NCBI RefSeq assembly: GCF_020026915.1
Contig: NZ_JAINUY010000001.1
Span: forward strand, 682,001 to 746,000
From: Flavobacterium potami
Lineage (GTDB): Bacteria > Bacteroidota > Bacteroidia > Flavobacteriales > Flavobacteriaceae
Direction: 5' to 3'
DNA: 64,000 nt
Made by a program: the position numbers and the translations under genes. Positions 63,324 through 64,000 of this stretch are shown in pieces. The notes below the pieces were generated by a model. It did not search any database, was not told the DNA's origin, and saw only the letters and a program-made list of their open reading frames with translations. How positions within the stretch are numbered: position 1 is the stretch's first letter; the number at the start of each line of letters is the position of its first letter.

Positions 63324-63875
63324 TTATTGTCTATTGGTTTCTAAGACTGCGGCAACCTGGATATTTATTTTATTGGAAAGCTTGCTTTTAACCAAATTTG
63401 GGATTTCAATATTAAAATCACTGGCATTTACGCTGAAATTACATGAAATGCTGACACCTGATGGTGATCTGCTTATCTTTGCAGCAGTATTTATATCCCT
63501 GGATTTACCGTGAAGTTCTAATTTGCCTTTAATGATAAAATCTTTGGGATTTACTGTTAGGCTTTGAAGATCAAACCCTTGTATTTTTCCTTTAAATACG
63601 GCTTTTGGATATTGGTCACTTTCGATATAATTTTCATTAAAGTGTTCTTCCATTAAAGCAACCTTAAACTGGAAACCTTTCATCAGGGCTAAACTTGCAA
63701 TCTCTCCTGTTGCTGGATTCAAAACAAAAGTAACATTCTGATTTACTGCTTTAACTTCTTCAAAAGAAGGAACGGAAGCTTCAAAAATGACTTTTGCCGA
63801 TTTACTGATCATTTTTTCTTGTGATACGCCAATGGCGCAAACACACAGCATTGCAATAAGTATTGTTTTTTTCAT
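63324..63875 (-). CDS. YceI-family periplasmic protein
   Basis: A 183-residue protein with a signal peptide (ends IGVSQ) and a YceI lipocalin-like barrel (~20-180): the strand AKVIFEASVPSFEEVKAVN, the FVLNPATGEIASLALMKGF block, HFNENYIESDQYPKAVFKGKI (the conserved YceI signature around the N-ENYLES-like motif), LTVNPKDFIIKGKLELHGKSRDI, and C-terminal strands. YceI proteins bind isoprenoid-type lipids in some bacteria; the role here is unknown. A second YceI-type gene ends 46 bp upstream on the same strand. Confidence 0.88.
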   Translation of the reverse strand: MKKTILIAMLCVCAIGVSQEKMISKSAKVIFEASVPSFEEVKAVNQNVTFVLNPATGEIASLALMKGFQFKVALMEEHFNENYIESDQYPKAVFKGKIQGFDLQSLTVNPKDFIIKGKLELHGKSRDINTAAKISRSPSGVSISCNFSVNASDFNIEIPNLVKSKLSNKINIQVAAVLETNRQ

Positions 63876-63921
63876 TATTTTGCCTTTATTTTTTTATAAA
63901 ATCATTCTGTTTTATGCAGTC

Positions 63922-64000
63922 TTATTTTAAAACTGCAATAATTTGAATTTTGACTTTATTATCCAGTTTATATTTAATAAGCGCTGGAATTGGAATGTTA
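63922..64000 (-). CDS. YceI-family protein, C-terminal end only (cut by window edge)
   Basis: The last 25 codons of a minus-strand gene that enters from the right edge. The visible end (NIPIPALIKYKLDNKVKIQ and a few more residues) closely resembles the end of the next YceI protein (NIEIPNLVKSKLSNKINIQ), so it is a tandem paralogue. Stop codon at 63922-63924; the 46-bp gap to the following gene suggests co-transcription. Confidence 0.75.
   Translation of the reverse strand, partial: NIPIPALIKYKLDNKVKIQIIAVLK

Overview
The window is low-GC DNA from a Bacteroidota bacterium, most likely a Flavobacterium or close relative. The evidence is two SusC/SusD pairs, two hybrid two-component regulators (HTCS) ending in AraC-type DNA-binding domains, a T9SS-type C-terminal sorting domain, several promoter -7 elements of the flavobacterial form TAnnTTTG, and weak ribosome-binding sites. 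No complete rRNA or tRNA gene, CRISPR array or replication origin was seen.

Layout. 1-9.8 kb is mostly housekeeping: gamma-glutamyltransferase (cut by the left edge), an ACP-phosphodiesterase-like protein, phosphoglucosamine mutase, a secreted GH128-like glucanase, a lipid A acyltransferase, a rhomboid protease, a SIMPL protein, a Crp-family regulator followed by a RidA-family protein, and a 7TM histidine kinase. 10.0-24.1 kb looks like a phosphate-ester acquisition locus: an HTCS whose phosphorelay residues are all lost, a SusC/SusD pair, a one-chain GDPD-like plus alkaline phosphatase fusion, an MscS channel, and a second, Tat-type alkaline phosphatase. 24.4-37.8 kb is a fructan utilisation locus: an intact HTCS with a periplasmic sugar-binding sensor, a sugar porter, two GH32 enzymes, SusC, SusD and a fructokinase. 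37.9-47.5 kb holds bioB, a GH78 rhamnosidase, a PAS histidine kinase, an RraB-like protein, a formate/nitrite-family channel, a small lipoprotein and an MFS transporter.

46.1-61.2 kb is accessory. Copies of a roughly 150-bp repeat (a tRNA-3'-end-like left part and a dyad core with CACGATTCTGCC) recur in one orientation. They separate small cargo modules: a lipoprotein gene; a block with an Lrp regulator, an SBF-type transporter, an old yellow enzyme and MesD/MesX (oxygen-dependent, folate-independent methionine synthase and its DUF1852 partner); a periplasmic carbonic anhydrase plus DUF2490 pair; an IS3-family element with an unusual translationally coupled second ORF; and a sulfatase. The arrangement resembles a cassette array, but no integrase is visible. 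61.3-64 kb returns to core genes: ferrochelatase, an AraC-type regulator and two tandem YceI-family proteins (the second cut by the right edge).

How the parts work together: the two Sus-type loci each pair a dedicated sensor-regulator with an outer-membrane importer and periplasmic enzymes. For fructan, GH32 enzymes release fructose, the MFS porter imports it and the PfkB kinase phosphorylates it. For the first locus, the phosphodiesterase and phosphatase domains would release inorganic phosphate from organophosphates handled by SusC/SusD. That second assignment is inference from gene content.
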